Part shown: in pieces, positions 8,261 to 16,886 of the stretch | Layout of the letters: each line of letters starts with the position of its first letter | Numbering within the stretch: the stretch's first letter is position 1 | NCBI RefSeq assembly: GCF_001889305.1 | Contig: NZ_CP013074.1 | Span: 620,001-684,000, forward strand | Direction of reading: 5' to 3' | Length of the DNA: 64,000 nt | Source of the DNA: Dehalococcoides mccartyi | Lineage (GTDB): Bacteria > Chloroflexota > Dehalococcoidia > Dehalococcoidales > Dehalococcoidaceae | The notes under the pieces: model-generated | Database searches by the model: none | What the model was told of the DNA's origin: nothing | Seen by the model: the letters and a program-made list of their open reading frames with translations, nothing else | Translations under genes and position numbers: made by a program

Positions 8261-9124
8261 ATGTATTTTAAACGCATACTGGTAACCCTGGATGGTACAA
8301 AAATAGCCGAAAAGACTCTTCCGGTAGCTGAACTTATGGCCAAAGATTCTGAAACCGAACTGTTACTGGTAAGCATATGTGATCCCAAACCTAAAATTAC
8401 TGATGAACGACAGAAATATTTAGATGCTAAATCTGCCGAATTAAGGGAAAAAGGCATAAAAGCTAGCGGAAAAATGTTTTGCGGTGAGTTGCTGCCGCTT
8501 ATTTTAAAATGTATAACTGATAATAGTATTGACCTGTTGTGTATGGCTTCTCATGGATATACCGGAATTAAGAAAATGGTACTGGGTAGTGTATCCGAAA
8601 AGCTTATTAAATCTACCAAACTGCCGGTATTATTGGTAAAAGAAGGTTATGAACCGGGCAAGGCACTTTTTGAAAATATCTTACTGCCGTTGGACGGTTC
8701 ACTCTTTTCAGAGACTTGCCTGAAACAGGTATCGATTCTGGCACACGATTTTAAAAGTAAACTTACATTGCTGGTTGTTATTCAACCGCCATGTATACCC
8801 TCAGACCGTTCACCCAATATTCAGCCCAGCTGGGATGAATACTATCAGGCACTGCTTGAAGAACTTAAACAGCAGGCTCAGTCCTATTTGGAACGGCTGA
8901 CCGGCGAATTGCAGTCAAATGGAATTAAAACTGAATTCCGTATGGAAATTTCAGATAATATTCCTGAAACTATTTTAAGTACCGCCGAAGATATAAATGC
9001 CTCGCTTATTTCATTTACCACCCATAACCGCTCTGGAATAGAGAAATGGTATTATGGAAGCGTGGCAGCCGGCTTGATTGAAAATTCCCCTCACCCCATG
9101 CTTTTATGGCGGAACTCCATCTAA
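8261..9124 (+). CDS. Universal stress protein with two UspA domains
   Basis: The 287-residue protein is a tandem fusion of two UspA domains. The first (about residues 1-140) has the ATP-binding pattern GYTGIKKMVLGSVSEKLI, matching G-2x-G-9x-GS. The second (about 145-287) has the related NRSGIEKWYYGSVAAGLI, in which the first glycine of the motif is replaced. The proteins bind ATP or dimerise under stress; a precise role is not known from sequence. It is transcribed singly, and the cyclase gene has its own promoter. Confidence 0.9.
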   Translation: MYFKRILVTLDGTKIAEKTLPVAELMAKDSETELLLVSICDPKPKITDERQKYLDAKSAELREKGIKASGKMFCGELLPLILKCITDNSIDLLCMASHGYTGIKKMVLGSVSEKLIKSTKLPVLLVKEGYEPGKALFENILLPLDGSLFSETCLKQVSILAHDFKSKLTLLVVIQPPCIPSDRSPNIQPSWDEYYQALLEELKQQAQSYLERLTGELQSNGIKTEFRMEISDNIPETILSTAEDINASLISFTTHNRSGIEKWYYGSVAAGLIENSPHPMLLWRNSI

Positions 9125-9131
9125 ATCTTGC

Positions 9132-9161
9132 TTGACACCTGCCTTTATTCCTTCCTACAAT
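9132..9161 (+). promoter_or_regulatory. Promoter of the cyclase-rpe unit
   Basis: TTGACA (9132-9137) and TACAAT (9156-9161) are separated by 18 bp. The start of transcription is expected near 9168, so the leader to the ATG at 9178 is only about 10 bases and carries GGAAAAGG. Confidence 0.7.
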
Positions 9162-9177
9162 TAATTGAGGAAAAGGA

Positions 9178-9807
9178 ATGAAGAAAATTTATGACCTCAG
9201 CCCCGAAATATGCCCTGAAATGATTAGCTGGCCGGGTGATGGTTGCCCGGAGATAACACTGCTTCACAGTATCAAGAACGGTTCTCACAGCAATCTTAGT
9301 CGCCTAACAATGACATTACATAACGGCAGCCATATAGATGCACCCCTCCATTTTTCTGAAGATGGCGACGGGGCAGGTGAGATACCCCTTGAGATACTTA
9401 TTGGCAATGTCCGTGTTTTGCGCTTTAGCGGGGTGAAAACTGTCACCCGTGATATGCTTGAGCAGGTTGACTTAAGGGGGGTAATCCGGCTTATATTGGC
9501 TACGGATAATGAAGCTCTTTGGTATAAGCCTGATTTTGACCGGAACTATACTTATATAGATATCGGGGCTGCTCGTTATCTGACCGAGATAGGTGTACGC
9601 CTGCTGGGCATTGATTATCTTTCGGTAGAGGACTTCGAAGGTCTGGCTGGAGTGCATCGGCATCTTTTAAGCCATGGAGTGGTTATACTGGAAACCCTTC
9701 AGCTTGCTGGTGTACCGGAAGGTGATTATGAGCTTTACTGCCTGCCTTTAAAACTGGGTAAAGTTGATGGGGCACCTGCCAGAGTAATATTAATAGAGAG
9801 AGATTAG
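9178..9807 (+). CDS. Cyclase-family (kynurenine formamidase-like) metal hydrolase
   Basis: This 209-residue protein belongs to the putative cyclase family, which includes bacterial arylformamidase. The family signature HxGTHxDxPxH appears as HNGSHIDAPLH at about residues 42-52 and should bind the catalytic zinc or manganese. A second conserved region is GIDYLSVE. The stop overlaps the GTG start of rpe, so the two are co-translated. No other tryptophan-degradation genes are nearby, so the substrate is unknown. Confidence 0.8.
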   Translation: MKKIYDLSPEICPEMISWPGDGCPEITLLHSIKNGSHSNLSRLTMTLHNGSHIDAPLHFSEDGDGAGEIPLEILIGNVRVLRFSGVKTVTRDMLEQVDLRGVIRLILATDNEALWYKPDFDRNYTYIDIGAARYLTEIGVRLLGIDYLSVEDFEGLAGVHRHLLSHGVVILETLQLAGVPEGDYELYCLPLKLGKVDGAPARVILIERD

Positions 9808-10469
9808 TGAAAGACGTAAAAGTAGTACCGGCCATACTGACAGATGACCCTGCGGCCTTTGAGATGATGATAAAACAGTCAGAAGGTTTCGCTCCTTCTG
9901 CCCAGATAGATATTATGGACGGGCAGTTTGTACCTTCGCTAAGCATTCCGCCTGAAGTACTGGGCAGATACAAGCCCCGTTTTGCCTCTGAAATACACCT
10001 AATGACCATTAATCCCGAAGAATATCTTATCTACTGCAAGCAGCACGGCGCGTTCAGAGTAATATTTCATTTTGAAGCAACAACCCGCCCCGAATATGTT
10101 ATCAGCAGGATAAAGGAACTGGGTTTTAAAGCAGGATTGGCGGTAAACCCAGAAACACCTGTTTCAGATTTTGCTTATCTGGTTTCCCAGCTGGACATGG
10201 TGCTTTTCATGTCGGTTATTCCCGGTTTTTACGGCGCGTCGTTTATACCTGAGGTGCTTCTGAAGGTGAAAGAGTTTAGACACCGTTTCCCCGAAACTGA
10301 AATAGGTTTGGACGGTGGTGCCAAAGAGGGCAACATACCTGAGATTGTGGTGGCCGGGGTAAATGATATATGCGTGGGAAGTGCTATCTTCCGGCAAACT
10401 GACCCTAAGTCAAGCTACCTGTATTTGGATAAACTGGCCAAAAATGCAGCCAAAGAAGCGGGTATTTAG
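9807..10469 (+). CDS. rpe: Ribulose-phosphate 3-epimerase
   Basis: The 220-residue TIM-barrel enzyme interconverts ribulose 5-phosphate and xylulose 5-phosphate. Visible motifs are PAILTDD at the first strand, IDIMDG and EIHLM with the metal ligands, the flexible loop SVIPGFYG and the phosphate site GLDGGAKEGN. Canonical family members read MTVNPGFGGQ in the loop, so SVIPGFYGAS is a divergent version. The start is a GTG inside the preceding stop. It converges on rpiB and tkt, which supply the neighbouring steps of the non-oxidative pentose phosphate pathway. Confidence 0.85.
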   Translation: MKDVKVVPAILTDDPAAFEMMIKQSEGFAPSAQIDIMDGQFVPSLSIPPEVLGRYKPRFASEIHLMTINPEEYLIYCKQHGAFRVIFHFEATTRPEYVISRIKELGFKAGLAVNPETPVSDFAYLVSQLDMVLFMSVIPGFYGASFIPEVLLKVKEFRHRFPETEIGLDGGAKEGNIPEIVVAGVNDICVGSAIFRQTDPKSSYLYLDKLAKNAAKEAGI

Positions 10470-10924
10470 CCCTCTTTTTCAGCCTGAAGCAGCTTTTCAA
10501 GGCGGCGTTTGTGCCGTTCTTCGCCGGTAAAACGGGCATTTAAAAAGGCCGTAATAATCTCTTTGGCTACTTCAATGCCTATTACCCTTGCCCCTAAACA
10601 AAGCACGTTCATATCATCATGCTCCACCCCCTGGTGGGCAGAATAAACGTCGTGGCAGAGACCGGCCCTGACGCCTTTGATTTTATTGGCGGTGATACAG
10701 GCACCCACCCCGCTGCCGCAGATGATAATGCCGCGGTCTGTCTGCCCGCAGGCAACCTTTCGGGCAACCGCTGAAGCAAAATCAGGATAGTCATCCGTAC
10801 TGTCATAGGTACAAGCACCCAAATCCAGCACCTTCGCCCCCAATTGATTTAAAAAGGGTAAAAGGTCTATTTTCAGGCCGTAACCGCCGTGGTCTGCCCC
10901 GATGGCAACAGAGATATTACTCAT
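10466..10924 (-). CDS. rpiB: Ribose-5-phosphate isomerase B
   Basis: The 152-residue RpiB/LacAB-family isomerase interconverts ribose and ribulose 5-phosphates. [11 protein letters not shown] opens the protein, the active-site cysteine is in [17 protein letters not shown] and the base/phosphate site in CLGARVIG. The frame opens at 10930, but the ATG at 10924 is preferred: GGAG lies 7 bases before it and it gives the family N-terminus [14 protein letters not shown]. The start overlaps the end of tkt, so the two are translationally coupled. The 3' end overlaps the convergent rpe by 4 bases. Confidence 0.93.
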   Translation of the reverse strand: MSNISVAIGADHGGYGLKIDLLPFLNQLGAKVLDLGACTYDSTDDYPDFASAVARKVACGQTDRGIIICGSGVGACITANKIKGVRAGLCHDVYSAHQGVEHDDMNVLCLGARVIGIEVAKEIITAFLNARFTGEERHKRRLEKLLQAEKEG

Positions 10925-12917
10925 CTTCATTCTCCAAAAGCTTTAAAGCCTTTTCAGCCATATTTTCCGGGGTTAGCCCAAAGTGTTGGTAAAGCACAGG
11001 CGCCGGGGCTGATGCCCCGAAATGGTCAATGGAAATAATATCACCGTTTGCGCCCAGATATTTGCACCATCCCTGTGCACTGCCGGCTTCTATTATTACC
11101 CGCGGCAGGGAAGCTGGCAAGATGCTCTGGCAGTAGGTCCGGGGTTGGGCCTCAAAAAGCTGCCACGAAGGGAAGGATACTACCCTTGACGAGACGCCTT
11201 TGTTTTTAAGTATTTCAGCCGCCTGAACGGCTATGCTTACTTCTGAGCCGCTGGCTACCAGGGCAACCTGCGGGCGGGAATCTGTTTCTGCCAGTATATA
11301 TGCCCCTTTGGACAAGTTTACGGAATTTGCCTGCGAGTTATCTAAGAGAGGCAGTTTCTGGCGGGAGAGGGCAATGGCGGTCGGGCCGTCCTTGCGGAGT
11401 ATGGCTGTTTTCCATGCCTGGGCTGTTTCATACGAATCTGCCGGGCGGATAGTAACCAGACCGGGCACCGAACGTAAACCGGCCAGCTGTTCAATAGGCT
11501 GGTGGGTAGGGCCGTCCTCTCCCAGACCGATAGAGTCATGGGTAAAAATATAAATAACCCTTTGCCCCATAAGTGATGCTAGCCTTACCGCCGGACGCAT
11601 GTAATCATAAAATATAAGGAAAGTGGCAACATAAGGTATAATCCCGCCATGGAGAGCCAGCCCGTTGGCTATTGCCCCCATGGCGTGTTCCCGCACTCCG
11701 AAATGGATATTCCGCCCCTCATAATGCGGCAGTTCATATTCACCGCCGTCTTTGATAACAGTTTTGTTAGACGGGCTAAGGTCTGCTGAACCGCCCATAA
11801 GGGCTGGCAGGCGGGAAGCCAGTGTATTTATAATCAAACCGGAAGCCTCACGACTGGCCATAGCCTTGTCAAAAAGTTTATCCAGGTCTTTATCCCAGTC
11901 TTCGGGCAGCTTACCAGAAAGCCTGTCCTGCAAAAGGGCGGCTTTTTCGGGATAACGGCTTGAATAGTAGTCCAGCTTGGATTGCCAGACCTGCTGGGCA
12001 GTTTTGCCTTTATCCAGTGCCATACGGAATTCCGCCAGAGCTTCAGGCGGTATTACAAAAGGCTCGTAATCCCACCCTAAAGATTTGCGGCTTTTGGCCA
12101 CTTCGTCAGTTCCCAGCGGCTCACCATGGGCAGAGGCCTTGCCAGCCTTGTTCGGGCTGCCAAAACCGATAATTGTTTTACAAATAATCAGGCTGGGGCG
12201 GGCGGAATCTGACTGGGCTTCTTTAATAGCCACTGAAACTGCCTCAGGGTTAAGCCCGTCTACCGGGCCAATTACCTGCCAGCCGTAACTTTCAAAACGC
12301 AGAGCCGTATTTTCGGTAAAAGCCAGCTCTGTTGAACCTTCAATAGATATTTCATTATCGTCATACAGGTAAATCAGCTTACCCAGTGCCAGATGCCCGG
12401 CCAGAGAGGCTGCTTCGGAGGCCACACCCTCCATCAGGTCTCCGTCAGAGACTATACCGTAAGTATAATGGTCTATTATTTTGCAATCCGGCTGGTTAAA
12501 AACCGCGGCCAGATGGGCTTCGGCCATAGCCATACCCACACCGCTGGCAAAACCCTGCCCAAGCGGGCCGGTAGTCATCTCAACGCCGGGGGTCAGGCCA
12601 TATTCCGGGTGCCCCGGGGTTTTACTGCCCCACTGGCGGAAATTTTTCAGCTCATCCAGTGGCAAGTCATAACCGGCAAGGTGGAGAAGTGAGTAAAGCA
12701 AAGCTGAGGCATGGCCAGCTGAGAGTATAAAACGGTCACGGTTAGGCCAGACGGGATCCTGCGGGTTATGCTTGAGAAATTTTTGCCACAGGGCATATGC
12801 CATAGCGGCCATACCCATAGGTGCTCCGGGATGCCCCGAATTTGCCTTCTGAACAGCATCTACCGAAAGAAAGCGAAGGGCATTTATACATAAACTATCT
12901 AACTTCGTATTTGACAT
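10917..12917 (-). CDS. tkt: Transketolase
   Basis: The 666-residue thiamine-diphosphate enzyme moves two-carbon ketol units between sugar phosphates. The ThDP motif runs from GDGDLMEG to IYLYDDN. The N-terminal substrate histidines are in [10 protein letters not shown] and GPLGQGFA. The central domain carries [14 protein letters not shown] and [22 protein letters not shown]. The length matches full-length bacterial transketolases. With rpiB behind it and rpe convergent, the region holds most of the non-oxidative pentose phosphate branch; no transaldolase is visible. Confidence 0.97.
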   Translation of the reverse strand: MSNTKLDSLCINALRFLSVDAVQKANSGHPGAPMGMAAMAYALWQKFLKHNPQDPVWPNRDRFILSAGHASALLYSLLHLAGYDLPLDELKNFRQWGSKTPGHPEYGLTPGVEMTTGPLGQGFASGVGMAMAEAHLAAVFNQPDCKIIDHYTYGIVSDGDLMEGVASEAASLAGHLALGKLIYLYDDNEISIEGSTELAFTENTALRFESYGWQVIGPVDGLNPEAVSVAIKEAQSDSARPSLIICKTIIGFGSPNKAGKASAHGEPLGTDEVAKSRKSLGWDYEPFVIPPEALAEFRMALDKGKTAQQVWQSKLDYYSSRYPEKAALLQDRLSGKLPEDWDKDLDKLFDKAMASREASGLIINTLASRLPALMGGSADLSPSNKTVIKDGGEYELPHYEGRNIHFGVREHAMGAIANGLALHGGIIPYVATFLIFYDYMRPAVRLASLMGQRVIYIFTHDSIGLGEDGPTHQPIEQLAGLRSVPGLVTIRPADSYETAQAWKTAILRKDGPTAIALSRQKLPLLDNSQANSVNLSKGAYILAETDSRPQVALVASGSEVSIAVQAAEILKNKGVSSRVVSFPSWQLFEAQPRTYCQSILPASLPRVIIEAGSAQGWCKYLGANGDIISIDHFGASAPAPVLYQHFGLTPENMAEKALKLLENEDE

Positions 12918-12968
12918 ATGTGCTTAATTTTAACGTTTAGCGGGTTCTTTTTCAAATCTGGCTTGAAG

Positions 12969-13478
12969 CTACCAGCCATTTTTATGTATATGGCTCTTTA
13001 AATAACGTCCGGCCGGTGGCTTCACCTCTCCCTTTTTGCCAATGGCGATAAGGCTGAGAGGGCTTATACCGGCAGGGATGTTTAGTAGCTGAGAGACAGC
13101 CGCTTTGCGTTCTTCACGCGGGTGCAGGCCTAGCCAGCAGGCACCCAAACCCAACGCCTCTGCTGCCAGAAGAATGTTTTGGGTGGCAGCCGCACAGTCC
13201 TGTATCCAGTAACCTACTTTAGTTTCGGCACTTACATCTGCACATACCATGATAGCCATGGGGGCTTCTTTTAGCATTTCGGAATAAGGGTGAATTTCAG
13301 GTATTTTATCAAGTATGCGGCGGTCATCTATAACTACAAAATGCCAGACTTGCTGGTTTCCGGCGGAAGGGGCGGCCATGCCTGCCCTTAAAAGGGTATC
13401 CAGTTCTGAGGGGCTTATACCTTCGTTTTGATAGTGACGTGTGCTTCGGCGGCTGAATATTGTTTCAAGTGTGTTCAT
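12969..13478 (-). CDS. Nitroreductase-family FMN oxidoreductase
   Basis: The 169-residue protein has the small nitroreductase fold. The N-terminal FMN-phosphate motif is IFSRRSTRHY, the isoalloxazine region is AAPSAGNQQVWHF, and AALGLGACWLG-type residues (AAEALGLGACWLG) lie near residue 115. The family reduces nitro groups, quinones or flavins with NAD(P)H, and some members act in cofactor synthesis. The ATG is preceded by AAGGAG at a 6-base distance. It lies 51 bases downstream of nothing on its strand, and tkt begins beyond its 3' end, so it may share a transcript with tkt. Confidence 0.85.
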   Translation of the reverse strand: MNTLETIFSRRSTRHYQNEGISPSELDTLLRAGMAAPSAGNQQVWHFVVIDDRRILDKIPEIHPYSEMLKEAPMAIMVCADVSAETKVGYWIQDCAAATQNILLAAEALGLGACWLGLHPREERKAAVSQLLNIPAGISPLSLIAIGKKGEVKPPAGRYLKSHIHKNGW

Positions 13479-13603
13479 TTAAAACTCCTTGACTAATCCC
13501 ATCATCTCTTTATATCATATTGTATTATGATCTGCTAAATACTTCCCGAATGTCAGGGGCTTAAGTGCCCGGTTTTCCATTTTTTAAAATAAAGGGGAAG
13601 TTT

Positions 13604-14446
13604 GTGTTTAAAAAACTGGCAGATATAAATAATAAGCCTGAGTTATATCATCAGTACAGTGCATCTGTACTCTGGAATGACCCTCATATTTCCTCCCGTA
13701 TGCTGGAGTTCCATCTCAACCCGGATATTGAGCCTGCATCACGCAAAGCTATCTTTATTGAAAAATCCGCCTGCTGGATAGCAGAATATTTTAGGTTGGG
13801 TGATGGCAAGCTGGTTTGTGATTTCGGCTGCGGGCCGGGACTTTATACCAGTCGTTTGGCGGCTGCGGGTGCGGATGTGACCGGTATAGATTTTTCAAGC
13901 CGTTCTATAGGTTACGCCCGTGAATTTGCATCCGCTCATCATCTGGATATCCATTATATAGAACAAAACTACCTGGAGTTTGCTGCTCCGAAGAAGTTTG
14001 ATCTGATAACACTTATCTATTGTGATTACTGCGCTCTAAGCCCTGCTCAGCGTTGCCGGCTTCTTTCGGTCTGGCGGAAATGCCTGAAAGATAACGGGCA
14101 GATATTGCTGGATGTATTTTCTCTTTCAGCTTACGAAGGGCGGGCAGAAAGTGCCGCATATGGGCACTGTTTGATGGATGGTTTCTGGTCCGGCAGTGAT
14201 TATTTCGGCTTTGTAAATACCTTTAAATATCCGCTTGAAAAAGTGGTTCTAGATAAATACTCTATTATAGAGGCGGATAAGGAGTGGCAGGTTTTCAACT
14301 GGCTGAAGTATTTCTCTGCCCCGGAGCTTGAGGCTGAGTTAGCCGCAAACGGGTTTGAAGTAACAGGTGTATTTTCAGATGTTGCCGGGGCGGCTTTTTG
14401 CGAAACTTCACCTGAAATTGCCGTAGTTGCCCGCAAGAAAAACTAA
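13604..14446 (+). CDS. Class I SAM-dependent methyltransferase
   Basis: The 280-residue protein has the SAM-binding motif I VCDFGCGPGLYTSRLA, followed by an acidic strand end ADVTGIDFS and motif IV-like LITLIYCDYCAL. The substrate is not apparent. The open frame starts at a GTG at 13565, but the GTG at 13604 is better placed because AAAGGGGAAG lies 4-13 bases upstream; the extra 13 residues are hydrophobic/basic and not family-like. It is followed by an intrinsic terminator. Confidence 0.82.
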   Translation: MFKKLADINNKPELYHQYSASVLWNDPHISSRMLEFHLNPDIEPASRKAIFIEKSACWIAEYFRLGDGKLVCDFGCGPGLYTSRLAAAGADVTGIDFSSRSIGYAREFASAHHLDIHYIEQNYLEFAAPKKFDLITLIYCDYCALSPAQRCRLLSVWRKCLKDNGQILLDVFSLSAYEGRAESAAYGHCLMDGFWSGSDYFGFVNTFKYPLEKVVLDKYSIIEADKEWQVFNWLKYFSAPELEAELAANGFEVTGVFSDVAGAAFCETSPEIAVVARKKN

Positions 14447-14470
14447 TTTATTAGCTAAGATACAGGTCTT

Positions 14471-14505
14471 AACAGCCGCAGCTTTATAAACTGCGGCTGT
14501 TTTAT
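14471..14505 (+). terminator. Intrinsic terminator after the methyltransferase
   Basis: An 11-bp perfect stem (AACAGCCGCAG / CTGCGGCTGTT) with a 9-base loop is followed by TTTA. Confidence 0.8.
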
Positions 14506-14537
14506 TGATTGAGATAGCCTGTTTATTGGGGTAAAAT

Positions 14538-14563
14538 GGTTTACAATTGTATATTGTTAAACC
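14538..14563. repeat. Imperfect palindrome upstream of the LOG-like gene
   Basis: GGTTTACAAT and ATTGTTAAACC face each other with one extra base in the right arm, centred 35 bases before the ATG at 14586. It lies where an operator would be expected, but nothing identifies a regulator. Confidence 0.3.
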
Positions 14564-14585
14564 TTAGAAGAGAGAAGCAAGAGTA

Positions 14586-15215
14586 ATGACAAAATCAACC
14601 AAAGTCATTCCGCCTTTTCCCCAGATGACGATAGGCGTTATGGGGTCAGCCGGCGGGAATATGACTGAAGAAACCAAAAAGAGTTTGCGTTGTTTAGGTG
14701 AGTGCATAGCTAAGCGTAAACATGTGCTTATTACCGGTGCCTGCCCCGGTATGCCCCATGAAACCGTGCTGGGGGCTAAAGAAGAAGGCGGGGTAGTGGT
14801 AGGCATTTCCCCGGCCCTGAATCTGGAAGAGCATGTAGAAAAATATCATTCTCCCACCCGTGGCTACGACGCCATTATATATACCGGCTCCGGCCTGATG
14901 GGGAGGGAAATTGAAAATATCCGCAGTTGTGACGTAGTGATATTTGCCGGAGGCAGGTCCGGCACTCTGGGTGAGTTTGCCATAGCTTATGACGAAGGTA
15001 AGGTTATAGGCGTACTTCGGGGAAGCGGCGGTATTGCTGACCATCTGGACAAGATTATTTCCATGGTGGACAAGGAAACCGGTGCCCGGGTCTACTACGA
15101 ATCAGACCCGTATAAATTGCTGGATGTGCTGGAAGCCGTCTATCGGGAACGCATTTTCCCCAGGCATAAACGTTTGATGGAAAATAATGATCCTGATGGC
15201 ATGTCTGACGGTTAG
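14586..15215 (+). CDS. LOG/SLOG-family nucleotide-binding protein
   Basis: This 209-residue Rossmann-like protein has a glycine-rich start (IGVMGSAGGNM), a second glycine motif (VLITGACPGMPHE) and GGRSGTLGE at about residues 123-131. The last is a variant of the PGGxGTxxE motif of LOG (lysine decarboxylase-like) proteins. LOG enzymes release free bases from nucleoside monophosphates, and related SLOG proteins bind nucleotide ligands. Here the proline and one glycine of the motif are replaced, so phosphoribohydrolase activity is uncertain. It is transcribed alone. Confidence 0.75.
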   Translation: MTKSTKVIPPFPQMTIGVMGSAGGNMTEETKKSLRCLGECIAKRKHVLITGACPGMPHETVLGAKEEGGVVVGISPALNLEEHVEKYHSPTRGYDAIIYTGSGLMGREIENIRSCDVVIFAGGRSGTLGEFAIAYDEGKVIGVLRGSGGIADHLDKIISMVDKETGARVYYESDPYKLLDVLEAVYRERIFPRHKRLMENNDPDGMSDG

Positions 15216-15247
15216 TTGCTTCGTAGAACGGAAGAGACTTGATTATT

Positions 15248-15289
15248 CCCCCCCATTATCTTTAACAGGATACGGGGGTTTTATTTTGT
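15248..15289 (+). terminator. Probable intrinsic terminator after the LOG-like gene
   Basis: A C-run pairs with GGGGG, extended by TATC/GATA across a small internal loop, and is followed by TTTTATTTT. The stem is imperfect but GC-rich. Confidence 0.65.
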
Positions 15290-15348
15290 AGTCAAATAGT
15301 TTTGGATATATTCCCTTGAAAATATCTTAGATTTTTGTGACTGATGTA

Positions 15349-15377
15349 TTGACTAATCAAAAATACTGGAGTAAACT
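15349..15377 (+). promoter_or_regulatory. Promoter of the btu-cbiZ-cbiB-cobD operon
   Basis: TTGACT (15349-15354) and TAAACT (15372-15377) are 17 bp apart. The expected transcript start, near 15384, is 14 bases before the first riboswitch stem P1. No comparable promoter is visible between the two riboswitches. Confidence 0.6.
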
Positions 15378-15397
15378 AAAATTTAGTTGAATAAATC

Positions 15398-15536
15398 AAC
15401 GGGGACTATGAGTGCAAGACCGGTGTGAAGCCGTCGCAGTACCGCCTACTGTAACCGCAGGGGATACCTTCGGGAGCCAGAACCTCAAACCCCGTTTACC
15501 GGGTACTCCGCGGAATAGGGAGGGTAGTCATTTTAA
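15398..15536 (+). promoter_or_regulatory. Cobalamin riboswitch-like element 1 (class II type)
   Basis: The closing stem P1 pairs AACGGGG (15398-15404) with CCCCGTT (15490-15496). Inside it are the conserved core GGTGTGAAGCCG and the L5 hairpin CAGTA-CCGCC-TACTG, then GAGCCAGAACCTC-type bases (AGCCAGAACCT). After P1 a second hairpin presents GCGG in its loop (CTCCGCGGAATAGGGAG), complementary to CCGC in L5. This is the L5-L13 kissing contact of class II cobalamin riboswitches. A strong terminator hairpin begins 9 bases later. It lies far upstream of btuF and shares architecture with element 2. Confidence 0.85.
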
Positions 15537-15544
15537 ATGGCTTA

Positions 15545-15579
15545 AATACCTTTGTCCGATGAGGCAGAGGTATTTTTTG
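15545..15579 (+). terminator. Terminator between the two riboswitch elements
   Basis: AATACCTTTG (15545-15554) pairs with CAGAGGTATT (15565-15574) over 10 bp with one G-U, followed by TTTTTGT-like bases. It is the likely expression platform of riboswitch element 1, ending transcription before element 2 when corrinoid is bound, although a ligand-independent terminator is also possible. Confidence 0.75.
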
Positions 15580-15615
15580 TGTCTGGTAGGTTGTAAATGT
15601 ATCTAACAGGGCCTT

Positions 15616-15741
15616 GAACTTTGGGTGCAAGCTCGGTGCAATTCCGGCGCAGTACCGCCTGCTGTAAGGGGTAAATACCCTGAAGTCAGAACCTCAAAGT
15701 TCGTTTATAAAGGCTCTCCGCGGTAAGAGGAGGTATGGCCA
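15616..15741 (+). promoter_or_regulatory. Cobalamin riboswitch-like element 2 (class II type, translational layout)
   Basis: P1 pairs GAACTTTG (15616-15623) with CAAAGTTC (15695-15702). The core CTCGGTGCAATTCCG and the L5 hairpin CAGTA-CCGCC-TGCTG follow. The downstream hairpin has GCGG in its loop, able to kiss L5, and its 3' arm contains GAGGAGG, a consensus ribosome site. This is the layout of class II riboswitches that hide the ribosome site. The site it would control opens only a tiny reading frame at 15735/15741, not btuF. Confidence 0.85.
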
Positions 15742-15758
15742 TGCAGAAAAACTTGTAA
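15741..15758 (+). other. Micro reading frame directly behind riboswitch element 2
   Basis: ATG-CAG-AAA-AAC-TTG-TAA lies 7 bases after the AGGAGG site; an in-frame ATG at 15735 would add two codons. The five-to-seven-residue peptide is too short to judge by codon use. It could be a leader peptide or a remnant. Confidence 0.35.
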
Positions 15759-15816
15759 CAGTAAGTAGCTTCGCCTGATATGTTGGTTCTCAATATTTAA
15801 AATGAATGGAGCAGTT

Positions 15817-16833
15817 ATGCTGGACAATATAAATAAAAAACTTAGCAGTAAAAGTGCTCGTCTGGGTACTACTGTTGCCGGTATTTTTCTGAGTTTGGTT
15901 TTATTGTTGGGTTTGGTGGGTGGCTGTAAAGCTGCTGATGATACCAATAATGATGACGAAAACCCTGTTGTAACCGAGGTAACTTATCCCTTAACTGTTA
16001 CTGACCAGCTGGGTAGAACTGTGGAGATTAAATCTGAACCACAGACCATAGTATCCCTTTCCCCCAGCAATACCGAAACGATTTATGCCATGGGTCTTGA
16101 AGATAAACTGGTGGGTGTAACTACTTACTGTAACTACCCAGAAGCTGCAGCAGCTAAACCTAAAGTAGGCGGTTTTTCAAATGTAGATGCTGAAGCGGTG
16201 ACTGCCATAGGACCTGATATTATTTTGGCATCCAATATCCATGCATCAACAGTTATCCCGCAGCTTGAACAGCTGGGGCTTACCGTAATAGCTATTTCTC
16301 CGGATAATCTGGAAGAGGTGCTGGAATCTATTGAGCTTATCGGCAAATGCCTTAATCAGGTTGAGAAAGCCAATTCACTGGTAGATGAGATGCAAACCCG
16401 TATTGATGCGGTAACATCCAAGGTTAAAAACCTGTCTGAAAGTCAGAAACCGCGTGTTTTATATATCGTTTGGCATGAACCTCTTATGAGCGTTGGTTCT
16501 ACTGCCTTCATAACTGGCTTGATTACTGCTGCCGGAGGCGTTAGTATTACTGCTGATTCTGCAGAATCTTATCCCACCATTAGCTTGGAAACAGTGCTTG
16601 GGGCTAACCCCCAGGTGGTAGTGGTTGGTACAGGCATGGGCTCAGGAGCTGATGCGCCGCTGCTTTTTATGCAGGATGAACCCCGTTTGGCTGATATTGA
16701 CGCCAGAATAAACGGCAATATATATAGTATCAATACAGACCTTATCGGCCGTACCGGCCCGCGGATAGTAGAGGCTCTGGAACAACTGGCTAAGATGCTT
16801 CACCCTGAAATATTTGGAGAATTTAGCGCGTAA
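15817..16833 (+). CDS. btuF: Corrinoid ABC transporter substrate-binding lipoprotein (BtuF-like)
   Basis: This 338-residue periplasmic-binding protein of the BtuF/FepB type starts with a long signal region and a lipobox LVGGC, so it should be membrane-anchored outside. The conserved segments LGRTVEIKSEPQTIVSLSPSNTETIYAMG and GGFSNVDAEAVTAIGPDIILA follow the BtuF pattern. The ATG at 15802 is in frame, but the ATG at 15817 has GGAG five bases upstream and is preferred. Corrinoid as ligand is inferred from the riboswitches in front and the btuCD, cbiZ and cob genes behind. It ends 1 base into a possible long start of the permease gene. Confidence 0.92.
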   Translation: MLDNINKKLSSKSARLGTTVAGIFLSLVLLLGLVGGCKAADDTNNDDENPVVTEVTYPLTVTDQLGRTVEIKSEPQTIVSLSPSNTETIYAMGLEDKLVGVTTYCNYPEAAAAKPKVGGFSNVDAEAVTAIGPDIILASNIHASTVIPQLEQLGLTVIAISPDNLEEVLESIELIGKCLNQVEKANSLVDEMQTRIDAVTSKVKNLSESQKPRVLYIVWHEPLMSVGSTAFITGLITAAGGVSITADSAESYPTISLETVLGANPQVVVVGTGMGSGADAPLLFMQDEPRLADIDARINGNIYSINTDLIGRTGPRIVEALEQLAKMLHPEIFGEFSA

Positions 16834-16842
16834 TGAATTCAG

Positions 16843-16870
16843 GTGGGGCAGGTGATATCACCTGCCCCAC
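16843..16870 (+). terminator. Perfect GC-rich palindrome between btuF and btuC
   Basis: GTGGGGCAGGTGAT and its exact complement meet without a loop, a 28-base perfect palindrome, followed by AGTTTTG. It looks like a partial terminator or a processing stem that would lower expression of the downstream transporter genes relative to btuF. Its presence argues that the permease gene does not start at 16833. Confidence 0.6.
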
Positions 16871-16886
16871 AGTTTTGCGGGTAAGA

